Assembly (NCBI GenBank): GCA_036873135.1
Contig: JAPTYO010000010.1
Span: 18,035,772 to 18,099,771 of the forward strand
DNA length: 64,000 nt
Source: Clarkia xantiana subsp. parviflora
Taxonomy: Eukaryota > Streptophyta > Magnoliopsida > Myrtales > Onagraceae
Direction of reading: 5' to 3'
Part shown: one piece after another, positions 21,951 through 34,592 of the stretch
Layout of the letters: every line of letters starts with the position of its first letter
Numbering within the stretch: position 1 is the first letter of the stretch
Notes under the pieces: model-generated
Told to the model about the DNA's origin: nothing
Seen by the model: only the letters and a program-made list of their open reading frames with translations
Database searches by the model: none
Position numbers and translations under genes: made by a program

Positions 21951-22500
21951 AGTTTATACCGTCTCTTAGTCCACTCTAAGGCGACGTTGTGGCAAGACGC
22001 TACTTGCTAAGTTTGAGGCATTTTTCCATCCGTCACTCGGGCACGCCCTTTGTAACGTTGTTGCGGGGCTTTCCGTGGTTATTCCAGTACTTACCATGCG
22101 ATGCTACTACGCCTCGGCTTGGTTATTCCAAGAGGCGGGACAAAGGTCGTGTAAGACGCTATGTAGTTTTTACTGTCTCTTGAACCATTTCAAGGCGACG
22201 TTGTCACAAGACGCTACTTGTTAAATTTGGTGCGTTTTTCCATCCGTTACTCAAGAACACCTCTCGTAACGTTGTTGCAAGACTTTCTGTGGATGTTCCA
22301 GTACTTATCTTGCGATACTACTGCCCCCTTCTTGGTTACGCCAAGTGGTTGCACATGACCGTATTAGTACGACTTGCAGTTTTTTCCGTCTCTTGGTCTA
22401 TTCTAAGGCGACGTTGTGGCAAGACACAACTTGCTAATTTGGATGTGTTCTCTTATCACTATTTTCTCACTTTCGAGATAGCGTTGTACAAGACTCGACT
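21951..22500. repeat. Three diverged copies of a 214-bp unit
   Basis: The block GGCGACGTTGTGGCAAGACG recurs around 21981, 22195 and 22408, each time after a CCGTCTCTT-like word. This is part of the non-coding interior of the large gypsy-type element. Confidence 0.75.
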
Positions 22501-22691
22501 TGTCGGTTTGGATGAGTTTTAATATAGTGCGTAATGCGGCGACTGCAGGATGCCTCCTGGTCGATTTGTAGAGGAACACTACCGAACTTTAATAGTACGC
22601 AGTAGGTTGACATGCGGTTGCCCTCCTTCCCGGGTCCTATCATGTATGGAAGGATGGTCCCCGAAAGGGGGTTGCCATACCTTGTAGTAAA

Positions 22692-22885
22692 CATGGGGAT
22701 GCCTCTAATAGAGGATGTCACACCATGGCGGGGAGTCCCAGGAAGGGGATGCTACGCCCGGCTTTGAAAATGGGGATGCCTCTGATAGAGGATATCACGC
22801 CATGGCGGGGAGTCCTAGGAAGGGGATGCTACGCCCGACTTTGAACATGGGGATGCCTCCGATAGAGGATATCACGCCATGTGGG
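22692..22885. repeat. Tandem array, 77-bp unit, about 2.5 copies
   Basis: ATGGGGATGCCTCTGATAGA recurs at 22693, 22770 and 22847, and GGGGAGTCC-AGGAAGGGGATG recurs with it. Confidence 0.85.
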
Positions 22886-25786
22886 GTGATCAGCCCCTAA
22901 TATATGTAGTTGCCTCCTGTTTTCATAGGAGTCCAGTGAATGGCTGATGTAGACATGCGGATGTTTCCAGATTAGGATCGCATCATGTTACATATGAGAA
23001 TAAGACCTGGAAGAATACCAAGGTGAAGTATGTTGTCGACGTTGTTTGTAGTAGATGTCAAGAGAGATAAAGAGCGTTTGTATGCTCGTTGCCGATGTCG
23101 ATTATTGACATGTCGGTGTTGTATAATATAAGATGTTTGTTGTAGCTAGCATAATAGCTTGTATTGTTGATGCAAATAGTATGCGTATAGTCCGCTACTT
23201 GACGTGATTCCAAAGTCGGGTGTGCCTTTGAGACATCTCTTGAATGTGTGTATAACCTGTCTAAAATTGGTTCGCAATGCTTCGAGATATATATTGGTTA
23301 GGAAATAAAATGGAGTTATAAATCTCCTCATACGGATTTATCGCCTGCAATGCCAATTTGACTGGACCAGACTATTCGCGACTAGGCTGTTCCGTTCAGC
23401 TTAGATTTTGCCTTGAGTAAATCAGACTATCCTGAGTAGATATCTTACTCGAGTGGTCTATTTTATTCGTAACAGTATTTTTTTGTATGTTACCTCATAC
23501 CTGGGTTTACTCTTGACAGTAATGCCTGTTACCTGGGTCTTACTCAAGTCAAAGAGATCGTCTTTCGAGGGTGAAGTCAGGTGTTACTATCTTAAGGTAA
23601 TCTGTATAGGATGTTGAGGTTGTTTTCCTCATTTGTGGCTTCCTCTTAGGACGGGCGTTGTCGCGTGTTCACATGTTCGCGTGTTCGCGTGTTCACGTGT
23701 TTGCGTGTTCGCGTGTTCGCGTGGTCTTTAACGTCTGCCTCCTCCTCCTCTTTAATTAGGTGGAGTGCCAAACACTTGTTCGTTTGGTGCCCCCCAAGTT
23801 GCTTGGTGGTCGCATTGTTGTTCCTTGCTCAAGCGTGGTACGTATCTCTTGTAACTGTAAGTAGGAGTGTTGGGCATTTCCCTTGGTGACTGGTATATGG
23901 TAGCATCCATACTTGAGGAGGACTTGTAAATTCCCTCCCTCCTATTCCTTGCATTTGATGCAAGTGTATTTTTTGGTGGGATTGGATAGGAGTAACCCTT
24001 CCCTTCTTGAACGTGTCTCCCGCGCTGTTAAGTAGAGTATGTACGTTATGCGTTGGGTTGAAAGATCAGTGCGGACATTGTCTACTTCCTCGAGGTCTTG
24101 CTTTACTATATGTACTTCTTCCTATACTCGTGACTATTCGTGGTGTTGTACCTTCGTAGTGGTTATGACTTGTAGCCTAACTTCCTTTGAAGTTGTGCTT
24201 GTGTCACGGATGTATACATGCTTGAAGAATGTTGAACTGACAAGATTCCCTGCTTTTCCTTTTTATTTTACCGGAGGTATTCCTTATGTTACCTTTAACC
24301 TCCGGATTAGGTCATGCATGCCTGGGTAGGTGCATGTAAGTACATGTAGGTGCGCTTAGGCGCATGTAAGTGCGCGTAGGCACATGTATTTCCGTCGGAT
24401 TGTATAGGACCTATCCATCCGTGTTAGAGTCACGTCGCTTCTTATTTGCTCAGCGATGGAGTATTTGTAGGATGTCAGAGATAGCTATCTCGCCTTCTCC
24501 ACGTGATGGGTTTGGCACAGATGTGCGTATATAGCGCATGACTCGATATTGAATAACGTCCCACCGTGGTGGTGGGATTGTCTCTTGAATGGTGTCCCCC
24601 CCCCCCCCCCCCCCATTTGTCCATTTGGTGGCGATGTTAAACGCATTTGAGTTCCTTCATGGAGATGTAACCAGGGCATGCCCCCGGTTAGGAATTGTTG
24701 GGCGTGCCCCCGTCATATTGCGCGTTGTTTGTGTGGGCGCGAAAAAATGAGTTGTAGTATCGGAATCGGATGACGATCATTGTCTCAGTTGCTTGTTTCC
24801 CTCCATTGATGGGGTTTGAAAATATTGTCATTTCTTGTGTCGTCCTTCATGGGCGATCTTGTGTACCTCCTGCTTTGTGTACATCACGTTACGCGCTGCT
24901 TGCGCGTTGGTTGTTGCACCTTGTCAACATGAGGTGTTGCTATGCCTAGCATTGGGTGCGTTGTAAAGACGTACGCACTTTGCATGTGTGTGCATTTGAT
25001 AGTTGGTCGTTGGATGCAGCTTGCTGGGGTAATGCGACTAAGGTCGTGTCCTCCCCCTTTGTATTCACTTTTATTCCTACATTTCCTTGACATAAGATAG
25101 AAATTTGTAATGTATAGAAATAGTTATAACATTGAGTTTATAGTAAGGGGTTACTCCCTGTGTCAGTCATGTGAGTTCCTCGGTTGGAGGTCTCGTCAAC
25201 CTTGTGTTGAATATATATTTTCTTTGTATTGAGCGCCCACCGGTATGACCTGCAATTATGTGATTGTATATATATAGTTGTTATTACAAAGGATACGCTT
25301 GCGACGAGCACGGTAGCGGGCGTTTGGGGGATTCGCATTGGTGTCCCCACAATAAGGTATGGACTATGCAGTCTTGTCTATGGCTTCAGTTGTCAACGAT
25401 TTCTGGCGTTAGCGATACTTTCGCGGGGCCAGAGTGGCAGCGCCGCGTGCAACATGTTTGGTCGTATGTCGATGGTGGTAATAGGTGTCGCAACGGTAGT
25501 AGTGTTAGAGATTTCTGTTGTGGTGATAGCAGTGATTACTGCTGCCTTGATGAATACTGCTGCAGGGGCGGCGGTAAACACAGTCGCCGTGGTGGTGGTT
25601 GCGACCTCAGAGTAGCGCAGCGTATCATCGCTTATCGCAGTGTAGCGCGACATAGTGCAGTGTAGCACATCATCGTTGGTCTTTGCATGTCTCTTGTGTT
25701 GGATTATGTATCTCCTCTTGGGAAGTCTCTGTGAGTGCCAACTTTTGTATTTAGTTAGCTCTTGGAGGTGAGTAATGACTATTTGC
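22886..25786. other. Non-coding interior of the large gypsy-type element, 5' side
   Basis: In a complete element gag and pol would lie here (minus strand), but no gag, protease, RT or integrase motif can be read in any frame. Small structures: GCGTGTTC repeats (23663-23730), GTAGGTGCATGTAAGTGC-type repeats (24325-24392), and a run of 19 C (24596-24614). Confidence 0.7.
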
Positions 25787-25808
25787 TCGAATCTCGCAGA
25801 CGGCGCCA
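25787..25808 (-). other. Primer-binding site of the large gypsy-type element
   Basis: On the plus strand TCGAATCTCGCAGACGGCGC plus CA looks like the T-arm and acceptor end of a tRNA including CCA. Its complement lies two bases from the 5' LTR on the minus strand. The last nine bases equal the end of plant tRNA-Asp; the bases before them differ, so the exact primer tRNA is open. Confidence 0.75.
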
Positions 25809-25810
25809 AA

Positions 25811-26631
25811 TGTTTCGACCTAGCCCGCGCGGACTGACGGGTTGTCGAATGGGTACGTAGAGTCCTAGCCGGGGTGTCGGAACCCGCAGGTGTCGGACTG
25901 TCGAACTATCAGAGTATCGGGGTGTTGGACTGTCGGAGTGTCGGGGTGTCGGACTGTCGGAGTGTCGGAGGTCCACAAGCCCTTAAAATGGCTAAGTGTT
26001 TGAATGTCCGTATGTGTGGTTGTTCGTATGTTAGGGCGGTGATGCGTTAGAGTGTCAGGATGTCATCCATTGATTATGTCTGCACGTATATTCCTCACGG
26101 TGTTCACACGCGCCCTATCGTATACGCGCAGTCCTTGCTGGGTACGCCTGTATCTCCTGCACCTGCACACGGGGCAATATCGAGCACACAGAGAGGGGGT
26201 GGTGGTCGATGAACCCTCTCGGATGCCTAAGTATGGAGCAATCTAGATAGATAAAGTAGAGAGAAGTCATAGCTCCTAAGCCAATCCCGAAGTGACCTCC
26301 AAAGAAATGGGCGGCCAAGACTCCAATATATAGGAACTCTTGGACCCGACCCGGTTTTATTTGGTTCGATCCCGATTTAATAGAAAAATGTGAACCGACA
26401 TCGTGTTTAATCAAGGTTGGCTATCGGAAAACTCGTACTTAGTGTAAAAACACGTTGGTAAAATACGCGCGTCAAGTGCGGCAATCCGGACGAGTCCGGT
26501 CCGGACACGCGTGTTGCCCGTCCGGACCGTTTCAACTCGCGGGTTTAGCGTTTCGATCCGTTTTCGTGGGTTTGACGTGTTCGTGAGGTCCGAAATATAA
26601 ATACGAACCCGAATTGGACATATATCCATGA
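25811..26631 (-). repeat. 5' LTR of the large gypsy-type element
   Basis: Plus-strand limits are TGTTTCGACC and ATATATCCATGA; the last bases differ from the other LTR (CATCA) by one change. The ATTAA duplication follows at 26632. Confidence 0.9.
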
Positions 26632-26636
26632 ATTAA

Positions 26637-27083
26637 TATACTAAAAAAAAATATATGCATCTAGTGTTGATTAATTGATTATAATAGTGTGTAAAAATTA
26701 GAAATTATTATATCATAGGTAATTTGAAAGGCATTCACCTATATTTTACATAAAGAGAAAATAATTCATAAATCAGAATACCGTAGAGAAAATTATGACT
26801 ATTTGATTACGGTATTTAAAAACTATATAATCTTATTACAGTAATAAAAATATATTTTTAAACATTAAAATTGTATATTTGTTTAATGACGTGTATTAAA
26901 CATGTGCGTTTTAAAACTTAGAATTTTTAGTTGTGTTACATAACAAAAATAATATTTATTTAAAACTAAAAACTCTAAAATTAATTTTAAATTTATCAAG
27001 ATTAACGCCAGTTTTGCCACGTGTAATCATATAAATTAACGAGTTATAATTATATATAATATACCCTAAGAAAATCAACTTTT
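26637..27083. other. AT-rich spacer
   Basis: No gene seen. 26740-27030 resembles 33770-34010 (shared words such as TTTTAAAACTTAGAATTTTTAG and GTTGTGTTACATAAC with changes), so an old dispersed repeat lies on both sides of the next element. Confidence 0.45.
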
Positions 27084-27514
27084 TGTAATCTTATACAAAT
27101 CCTAATTGCCAGGATCTTGATCATGCTTTATGAGGGAAAATATATAGAGAGGTATGACTCACCCGATAATTGATTTCGATTCCTCTAATCTTCTTAGTCT
27201 GTCGATGTGCTTCTCTGTAGAACGGTTCTACTTCTCTCCCTTTTCCATCCTTCTGTCAGAGACCAGTTGATGGAGAACTGCTCTTTCTCTCTGTGTCAAT
27301 AACTGGCAGGGAGAGATGACCGTTTATAATATTAACCCTTTAATCTGGTACGTCCATCAAGTAACCTATTGAACGGTCTAGATTAAATACATTCCATAAA
27401 GATATATATTGATATAATATAATATAATACATTATTCAATATATCTATACTCATTAATATTATCTGACCACATAATTAGAATATATATTGTACCATTAAA
27501 TATATATTCTTACA
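27084..27514 (-). repeat. 3' LTR of the large copia-type element (431 bp)
   Basis: Plus-strand limits are TGTAATCTTATAC and TATTCTTACA. The match with the right LTR covers 27084 to about 27434. Confidence 0.85.
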
Positions 27515-30319
27515 TTCTCCCACTTGGCCAGATAATCACATAAGTCTTACATCTTTATGGAATAACATAAGGTGCGCGTAAAATCTAATCTTTCTGTTCA
27601 TCATAATCACTTACATTCAATAATCTGTAAATGCGAGTTATGGCGGTCATACACTTATTTAAGCAGCATACTCCCTTCCATATACCACGACAATCACATC
27701 TTATCAAATGTAAGCCTGTAAGTAATATATATAAACACATCAAGGTCCAAGTAAGGCTTTGCATAAGGTTTTCCGTTATCATAAACTTTATGTGTACACA
27801 ATCATAATTAACAGGAAAACATTGGAGTCAGAAACATATCATTGAGCTCAGAGTGTCAAACATCATCATCATCATCATCAGCTTTACAACTAAGACCCAT
27901 TATTTGCATGCTTCTTTAATGTCATTAGTTGTAAACATTCATTTAAATACATCATTGTCAGCTTGGCCATTATACTGACAGACACTCTTGTTTCTGAACT
28001 TTCTTCTTAACGACAATAAACTTTTATTCCATAAGTTTGCACCTTTAATGCTTGTCGTTTTGACGAAGAAATAACTGTGGCGTTATTACGATAAATTTTT
28101 CAGCGACTTGGTAACGGTGTCGACAACCTCAAGCCTTGAAATAAGTCTCACAGTTCTTAATGCATGATAAACATGCTAAAGCCTTACTTTACATTATTGA
28201 TAACGACAGATAATTACCACTTTTCTGTAATATTGCTCCAACACATAAAATGAACAATTAATTAAGAGTGAACTTTCAACTGTCAAGATATCCCTTAAAT
28301 CTGAATCTACATGAACATAAATGCATTCACATGTTCTTGTAGGTGCATTATGACTTTATTTGCAGCATTCGAGAACTATACTCCCTATTTAAGATCATTT
28401 CAATGTGAGCTTTCTGAGACAATCCAACTGTAACTGTGACTAGATTAAAATTTTAATTTAATCTTAGTCACATAAATTGTCTCTCACATTAACTTTCATC
28501 TTAACTTCAGAGAGTACATAATCATTTAAATGTGAGCAAGATATAATCAATTATACAGGTAAAATATATGCGTACTCCCACTAATCTTATGGTTCATACA
28601 ACAGTAAAGTAACTTAATAAACCATTCGTGGGAACATCAATTTTATCATATAACTTGATTTCTAAAATGACCACTCATTAATTGAGAAATATAAACTTCG
28701 TAACATAATATATTGTGGGAATGAAACCGAAAAATATTTACTAATATATGAATCCTACAAGTAAACCAACTTCCAGAATAACAATTTTTCCTAATGTTAT
28801 TCTAAATGATTTAACTTTACCAGATGATTATACTTTTCTTTCTTTATGAAGTATCATGTCTTTCGAACATTATCCCTTATGTTGAAATTTTCATTCAACT
28901 GATGGAACTATATTCCAATCCATGTGAATAATGTATTCATATAGATAGACAATGTCTATCATTTACCATAATATCCACATCTTATTATTCAGACACTCCC
29001 ACTAATTTCATTATTCTTAAGATTAACATAACTGGTTTCTACAATTTTCGGACTTCAGTTAAGAAAGTAAGTCTTTATACCCTTTGGATCTTTTAATGTT
29101 ACTCCAGAGTAAACATTTCATTCAAGAATCCATTCTTTAATGTGGATCATAAATATTTACTTTAACTTTATTAGACAACCTCAAACATAACGGTGTCTTA
29201 ACCAAGCTCCCTTCCAACGCACAGATCAATAAAAGGTTGGAACTGCCTTTATGGGATCTCATACTTAACTCATACATCCACAACTTAATGTCATTAATGG
29301 GTAAAGAAGATTTACTTGTCTAACTCTTAATTGTAATCTTCAAAGTCCGATTATATTTCCCACAATACTATTTTCATAAATGTATAACATAGTATATACA
29401 AATATATGACATGTTCTTTTGATGAGTCTTACTAATGAACTAAATGTCATATCATACTTCTATACATTTCTCATAAAAGTCACCACACATATTAGACATT
29501 ATGAGTTTTCACGTTTCTATCTAATTTCTTAAGCAAATAGATATAGTCATAACATTAATAAACGTTATTAACTTCATTAAAACATAATACGGAAAAATAA
29601 ACATAAATTCATAAGTTCAAGATGATATACAAATTATCCCCCTATTCTTGACACTTATTAATTTTCCGCATAAATAATCATGCAATAAGCGAGATATACA
29701 AAATATTACATTTTATTCATGTATGAAAAACTATTGCACTAACCTTTTAGTAGCACTCCTTTATGCATGGTTGACATGTGACTTTCTTGTACTTCATAAC
29801 ATACGAGCTAACTCAATATCACTTAATGAACACTTTAAAGTGCTCTCATAAATATTGAGTTATCTCTAGTCATCCTTAAGGTATTTAATCTCGCTCCATA
29901 AATTAGTCAACTCAAACTTCTACAAACTCTACAACTCAAAACTTAATGGTTGTAAGTTTGTACATACGAGTGACTAATTACATAATTTGTACTTTCATCC
30001 ATAAAACTTCATAATTTTTATTTATTTATTGTTTGTGGAATAATCAAAATCATTCGCATTAACTTCAGATTTACTCTGTTATATCGCATTCATACTATAT
30101 GATTTGACTTTCTATTTAAGTTGTGTACCCGTAAGGGTACTCTTTATTATGTTAAGTCAGGATCTAGTAACTTTAGTGGAACCTGACTTACACAGTTTAG
30201 AAAGTCAAACCTATTAAACACAATAACAGAACACACATGCGAATTAACTATAATAGCTGCAAATTACATACTTACTCATTCATAAAATAAGTTAATAAAA
30301 ATCAGCAAATCATTTAAAG

Positions 30320-30570
30320 TATATCATAATCGACCTTTGGGCAACAACTATAATTTACTATCATTAAGTAAATGCCAATTAGTAAATAAATTATTATAGA
30401 TTCAGATAATCAATAAGAGTATATCATAGTCGACCTTTGGGCAACGACTACAATACACTAATCTTAATTAAATGCCATAACATTATTTGGAAATCATCAA
30501 AGTATACTATAACCGACATTTGGGCAACGACTATAGCACACAAATTTTAATTAAATTCCATAACATTATT
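30320..30570. repeat. Tandem repeat, about 85-bp unit, 3 copies, with a conserved TTTGGGCAACGACTA core
   Basis: GTATATCATAGTCGACCTTT followed by GGGCAACGACTA recurs three times, and each unit ends in a run like AATTAAATGCCATAACATTA. The core is better kept than the AT-rich remainder. A related CACCTTTGGGCAAATCC lies at about 30686. Confidence 0.8.
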
Positions 30571-30789
30571 GGAAAATTAAAGCAAATCTTCAGTTAAATA
30601 TATAAGTTATCTTTGGATATACAAATATATAGAACCAAAAGATCTTAATTATCCCATCATGCTTACCGGTTATAGAAAGTGATTCACCTTTGGGCAAATC
30701 CTAAAATTCTTGTAACCTGTAAATGTCAATTTATCCAATCATGTATACTGTAATAGGCATTTCATTATTATCATGGATAAATGAAAGTT

Positions 30790-31225
30790 GTATTATATGC
30801 ATGAAACAAATAAACATTCTAGATTAGCCACTTTGGTGACAATAATCTACTTAAAATACAAGTTCATGCACATAATTATTAATATTTCTTTAGACATTAC
30901 TATTGTATTATACGCAGGAACAAATAAACATTCTAGATTAGCCACTTTGGCGACAATAACCTACTTAAAGTATATGGTCATGCATATAATAATTGATTTT
31001 CTTTAGGCATGACAACACATTCTAGTTCTGTCACTTTGGTGATAGAATCTAACTATAAAGTCATGATGATAGTAATGTCCCATTAAACCACAACCTTATC
31101 ATTCTAGTTCAATCACTTTGGTGATTAAGAACTAACTATAAAGTCATGATGATCGTAAATGCCTTATTCATGCATAACATTATCATTATAGTTCAATCAT
31201 TTTGGTGATTAGAAACTAACCATAG
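30790..31225. repeat. Tandem repeat, about 100-120-bp unit, 5 copies, with a conserved CACTTTGGTGA core
   Basis: Copies centre near 30830, 30948, 31040, 31120 and 31200. Each has CATTCTAG-TTA/TCAATCACTTTGGTGA and then ACTATAAAGTCATGATGAT or a variant. The 72-codon frame across the first two copies is a by-product of the repeat. Confidence 0.8.
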
Positions 31226-32668
31226 TCATGCATATAGGCTTTAAAGTAATATTTCAATAACTAAATATAACTCAATATCATAATGGTTATCATCATAGTA
31301 TTGAAACATTACTAAAGAACAATAAGTTTGGCTTAAATAAAATATTTTAACCCATAAAGCTAATGGTTTTACACCATAAAAACTATAATTTTCCTTAGTG
31401 AGTAGCGGAAGCAATTAACAAGGAAACTAAAGCAAGTAATCTTTCATGCAATAACCATTTTCATGCTTAATTCAAACTTGCTAAATCCTTCATTATTAAA
31501 ACATAATCAACCCTTAATTTCTAATTAGAATCACATGATCCAATATGTCATTCATTCATCACTCATGCATAAATAATAACATCATCATGATTTAGAATCC
31601 ATAAACACATGCATAGGAGTCTCAATTGACTACCATTATCACACTCCAAATTCGACATTTACATGTATATTTATACTATTATAAATATGAGATTCTAATA
31701 ACCCTTAAAGCACGTGATCAACGTAACATGTAAACTCTAATTTGATCATTTAGAAACCCTAATCCACTTATTATACATGCTATCATTTAGATAGAAATCT
31801 CCAAATTATCATGTCATAAAAAACATGAAAGAAAGGAGTGAGTTTACTTACGTGATTTATCTGGACATCCCTATTCATGCGATGTACATACAATTCGTGG
31901 AATGACATGCTTCTACATGAAGTGTATTAATCTACAGCGAGAGTCTCTTCCCTCCCTAGTGGTCACAAAGCAGCAGCAGATGGAATTCCAGAGCTTCTTC
32001 CCCGATGCCCTCCCGTCAACAGTTTGATTCCACCAAAACAATTAAATTGGTGACGGGAGGCACCAAAACAAGTCCACAAAATCAAAATTTGATTCCACCA
32101 AAACAATTAGGTGTCACCAAAGTTAACTGCTAAGTAGAAGTGTACTGGTTGAGGGTGGGTTTAGGGACTCAGTTCATAAACAAATCCTCCGATTGACGGC
32201 AAAATCAGGAAGGCTAGTCCTTATCACCCGAAATTGGCTGAAATTCAGCCCTTAAACATGCAACATATTAATCAATAATTCATTGTCGTGAACAATTAAA
32301 CAATTCCATATCATATTCTAAATGGAATTGGGTTAACAATTCAACACCCAAATTCCAAATACGATCATGCTAGTACAATTCCACCAATTGAGGGATCGAA
32401 CGGTTTCCGATCAACATAGACGTGATAAAATTTAACAAGGCCCAGAGATCGCAATTACTAGAGTAAGCATGAACAAGAATGAAATCCAACCGACAATATT
32501 AGGTTGAACCAGAACTGGTAACCATCGATAAACATAAACAATTCAAAGAATTAAACATCAATGATTTCGATTCCGATTCGTATGAATCAAATACTCAAAC
32601 CTATTGGGAAGTTAAACATTAAACCTAAAGATTAATAATCCCAGCATAAAGACATGATCAACAACACA

Positions 32669-32681
32669 GGCTCTAATACCA
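32669..32681 (-). other. tRNA-iMet-type primer-binding site
   Basis: The complement reads TGGTATTAGAGCC, one base from the usual copia site, two bases from the LTR end. Confidence 0.8.
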
Positions 32682-32683
32682 CA

Positions 32684-33034
32684 TGTAATCTTTTACAAAC
32701 CCTAATTGCCGGGATCTTGATCATGCTTTATGAGGGAAAAATATATAGAGAGGTATGACTTACCCGGTAATTTATTTCAATTCCTCTAATCTTCTTAGTC
32801 TGTCGATGTGCTTCTCTGTAGAACGGTTCTACTTCTCTCCCTTGTCCATCCTTCTGTCAGAGACCAGTTGATGGAGAACTGCTCTTTCTCTCTGTGTCAA
32901 TAACTGCAGGTAGAGAAGACCGTTTATAATATTAACCCTTTAATCTGGTACGTCCATCAAATAACCTATTGAACGGTCTAGATTAAATACATTCCATAAA
33001 GATATATATTGATATAATATAATATAATACATTA
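32684..33034 (-). repeat. 5' LTR of the large copia-type element, outer end lost
   Basis: Matches 27084-27434 closely, then stops at AATATAATACATTA where unrelated sequence begins. The lost part is the U3 end. Confidence 0.85.
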
Positions 33035-33315
33035 ATTACCTCACCAACTAAATCCACATCCTTCCCATGCACGTGCAATCTCACAAAGACAAGCACTTCT
33101 TCTTCTTCTTCATATGAAAGATCGACATATCGCCAACATCTACCATTCAATTCAATATATAATATATTAATTAATTAATTAATACACTCTCTGTCGTCTC
33201 TATTCATTATTTCATCAGACAGAGGTCCTCGTCTCATCGATGAGCCAAATCTAATATTTCCTAGGGTTTAATTAGGAGCCCAGGGGATATATATATATAT
33301 ATATAAGATAAGCAA

Positions 33316-33393
<78 letters not shown>

Positions 33394-34592
33394 GAAGTGG
33401 CCTAGCTTTTGACCTATACTATATGGTCACTGATCGGCCGTGTTTTGAACGATATTTTAATTCGATAAAAATTTATAATATAATAATAGCGTCATTGATT
33501 CACATAATTTGTGAAGAAATTCATTGTTTTAAATTATTATATTAGAAGAACGAATATGAATTTTTTGTTGTTGATTTTCTTTTTCCTTAAAAGGATTCAA
33601 TTTATTGCAAATGCTCAAAATAATCAATCCGGATAATGGTCTAATCATAACATAATCGACAAAATAGAAAATGGCAATAATGTAATCTAATTGGGCGAGC
33701 ACATCTTCTTTCTAAATTGTGTAAGTTATATTATAAATATATAATATCCTACATTTACTTTTACATGAAAAAAAACCATTTATAAATCAAAGTATCGTAA
33801 AAAAAAAGTTACGGTCATTTTCCTATGTTATTCAACTGTAGATAACATTATATAAAAAAAAATTAGATATTATTATTTAATTAATCCGCGTTGATTAATC
33901 TGACATGTTTTAAAATCTATAATCATTAGTTGTGTCACGTGACGCACAATAATACACATTAATCCAAAACCTCTAGAATTTATTTTTAAACCTTAAATAA
34001 ATTTATAATTTCACCTAATTATATTTCCTTAAATAACCCCACTAGATCATCTGACTCATCATCCCTTTTCTTTTCAATTTGTTTTATTTTCTCTATCTAT
34101 CATCATATAAGAAAAGAAAGATGATAGCGGTTCCGATTTTCCTGGTTCGACATTTTCTGACACACAATGGCATGGTGTGTAATTTAAAGTAACTTTTGGG
34201 GTGAAATAATTCACCTCACATCGAAACTGAACGGAACGTATTTGTCGGACTTTTAATAATTTTCCATAAGATAAAACTGTTGGACAATTTGCTATTAAAA
34301 TGGTGTCGTGATACGGATTCCAAACATAAGAATCTAAAAAGTCCCGAATGTCTCTCAGTGGCCTAGTGTATAAATATTGTCTAACTTTTAAGTATATTCT
34401 TACACACTCACCAATTGGAACAACACGGAATCCTATTTCAGAATCTATAGCATTTTCCTTCTTGGGCCCAAATAGCAACAAGTCAATTAGTGTGCGAATG
34501 GAACAACTGTCTTGTTATTTATGCAGTGTTCGACCGGACATTCATTATTTGCCTAATATAAATATAAATGTGGTAAATATTTTAAAGTTGTA
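33035..34592. other. AT-rich spacer with a long TTA microsatellite and an orphan frame
   Basis: (TTA)n fills about 33319-33393. A 135-codon minus-strand frame (34074-34481) begins MLLFGPKKENAIDSEIGFRV. It has a mixed amino-acid composition and is not made of repeats, but I recognise no family, it has no visible promoter or introns, and similar-length random frames occur in this window. I leave it as an unassigned frame. Confidence 0.35.

Larger units (their letters stand above)
12573..26631 (-). mobile_element. Large gypsy-type LTR element without gag-pol (LARD), probably Tat lineage
   Basis: Two same-orientation LTRs (809 and 821 bp) enclose 12.4 kb, 8.7 kb without the nested element. Flanking 5-bp direct repeats ATTAA (12568-12572 and 26632-26636) fix the ends. 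Orientation is minus: beside the right LTR the complement of 25787-25808 is a primer-binding site that would pair with a tRNA ending ACGGCGCCA (as in plant tRNA-Asp), and beside the left LTR the complement of 13382-13398 is the purine tract ACTCGGGGGCAAG. No gag, protease, RT or integrase motif is visible in any frame. Near the 3' end, a decayed gene on the opposite strand (15790-17169) and GC-rich tandem arrays occupy the positions known for antisense ORFs and arrays in Tat/Grande/Ogre elements; this is the ground for the lineage call. Confidence 0.85.
27084..33034 (-). mobile_element. Large copia-type element without coding capacity (minus strand)
   Basis: Direct repeats 27084-27514 and 32684-33034 are its LTRs. 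On the minus strand, TGGTATTAGAGCC (complement of 32669-32681) is an initiator-tRNA-Met-type primer site two bases from the right LTR, and GCCAAGTGGGAGAA (complement of 27515-27528) is the polypurine tract at the left LTR. The 5.15 kb between them are AT-rich and contain no gag or pol motif; the middle carries two families of tandem repeats (30320-30570 and 30790-31225). The outer 80 bp of the right LTR are missing, so no target duplication can be seen. Confidence 0.85.

Noticed and set aside
24596..24614. Run of 19 C as a functional G-quadruplex or origin signal
   Set aside because: A mononucleotide run in a transposon interior; length may be a sequencing artefact and nothing around it supports a function.
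25393..25809. 138-codon minus-strand frame starting in the primer-binding site, considered as gag
   Set aside because: It begins inside the primer site, has no Gag motif or zinc knuckle, and is low-complexity (Thr/Ala runs) in its second half.
25785..25810. tRNA gene 3' end
   Set aside because: Only the T-arm and acceptor-like end are present, including CCA, which plant nuclear tRNA genes do not encode; its place next to an LTR shows it is a primer-binding site.
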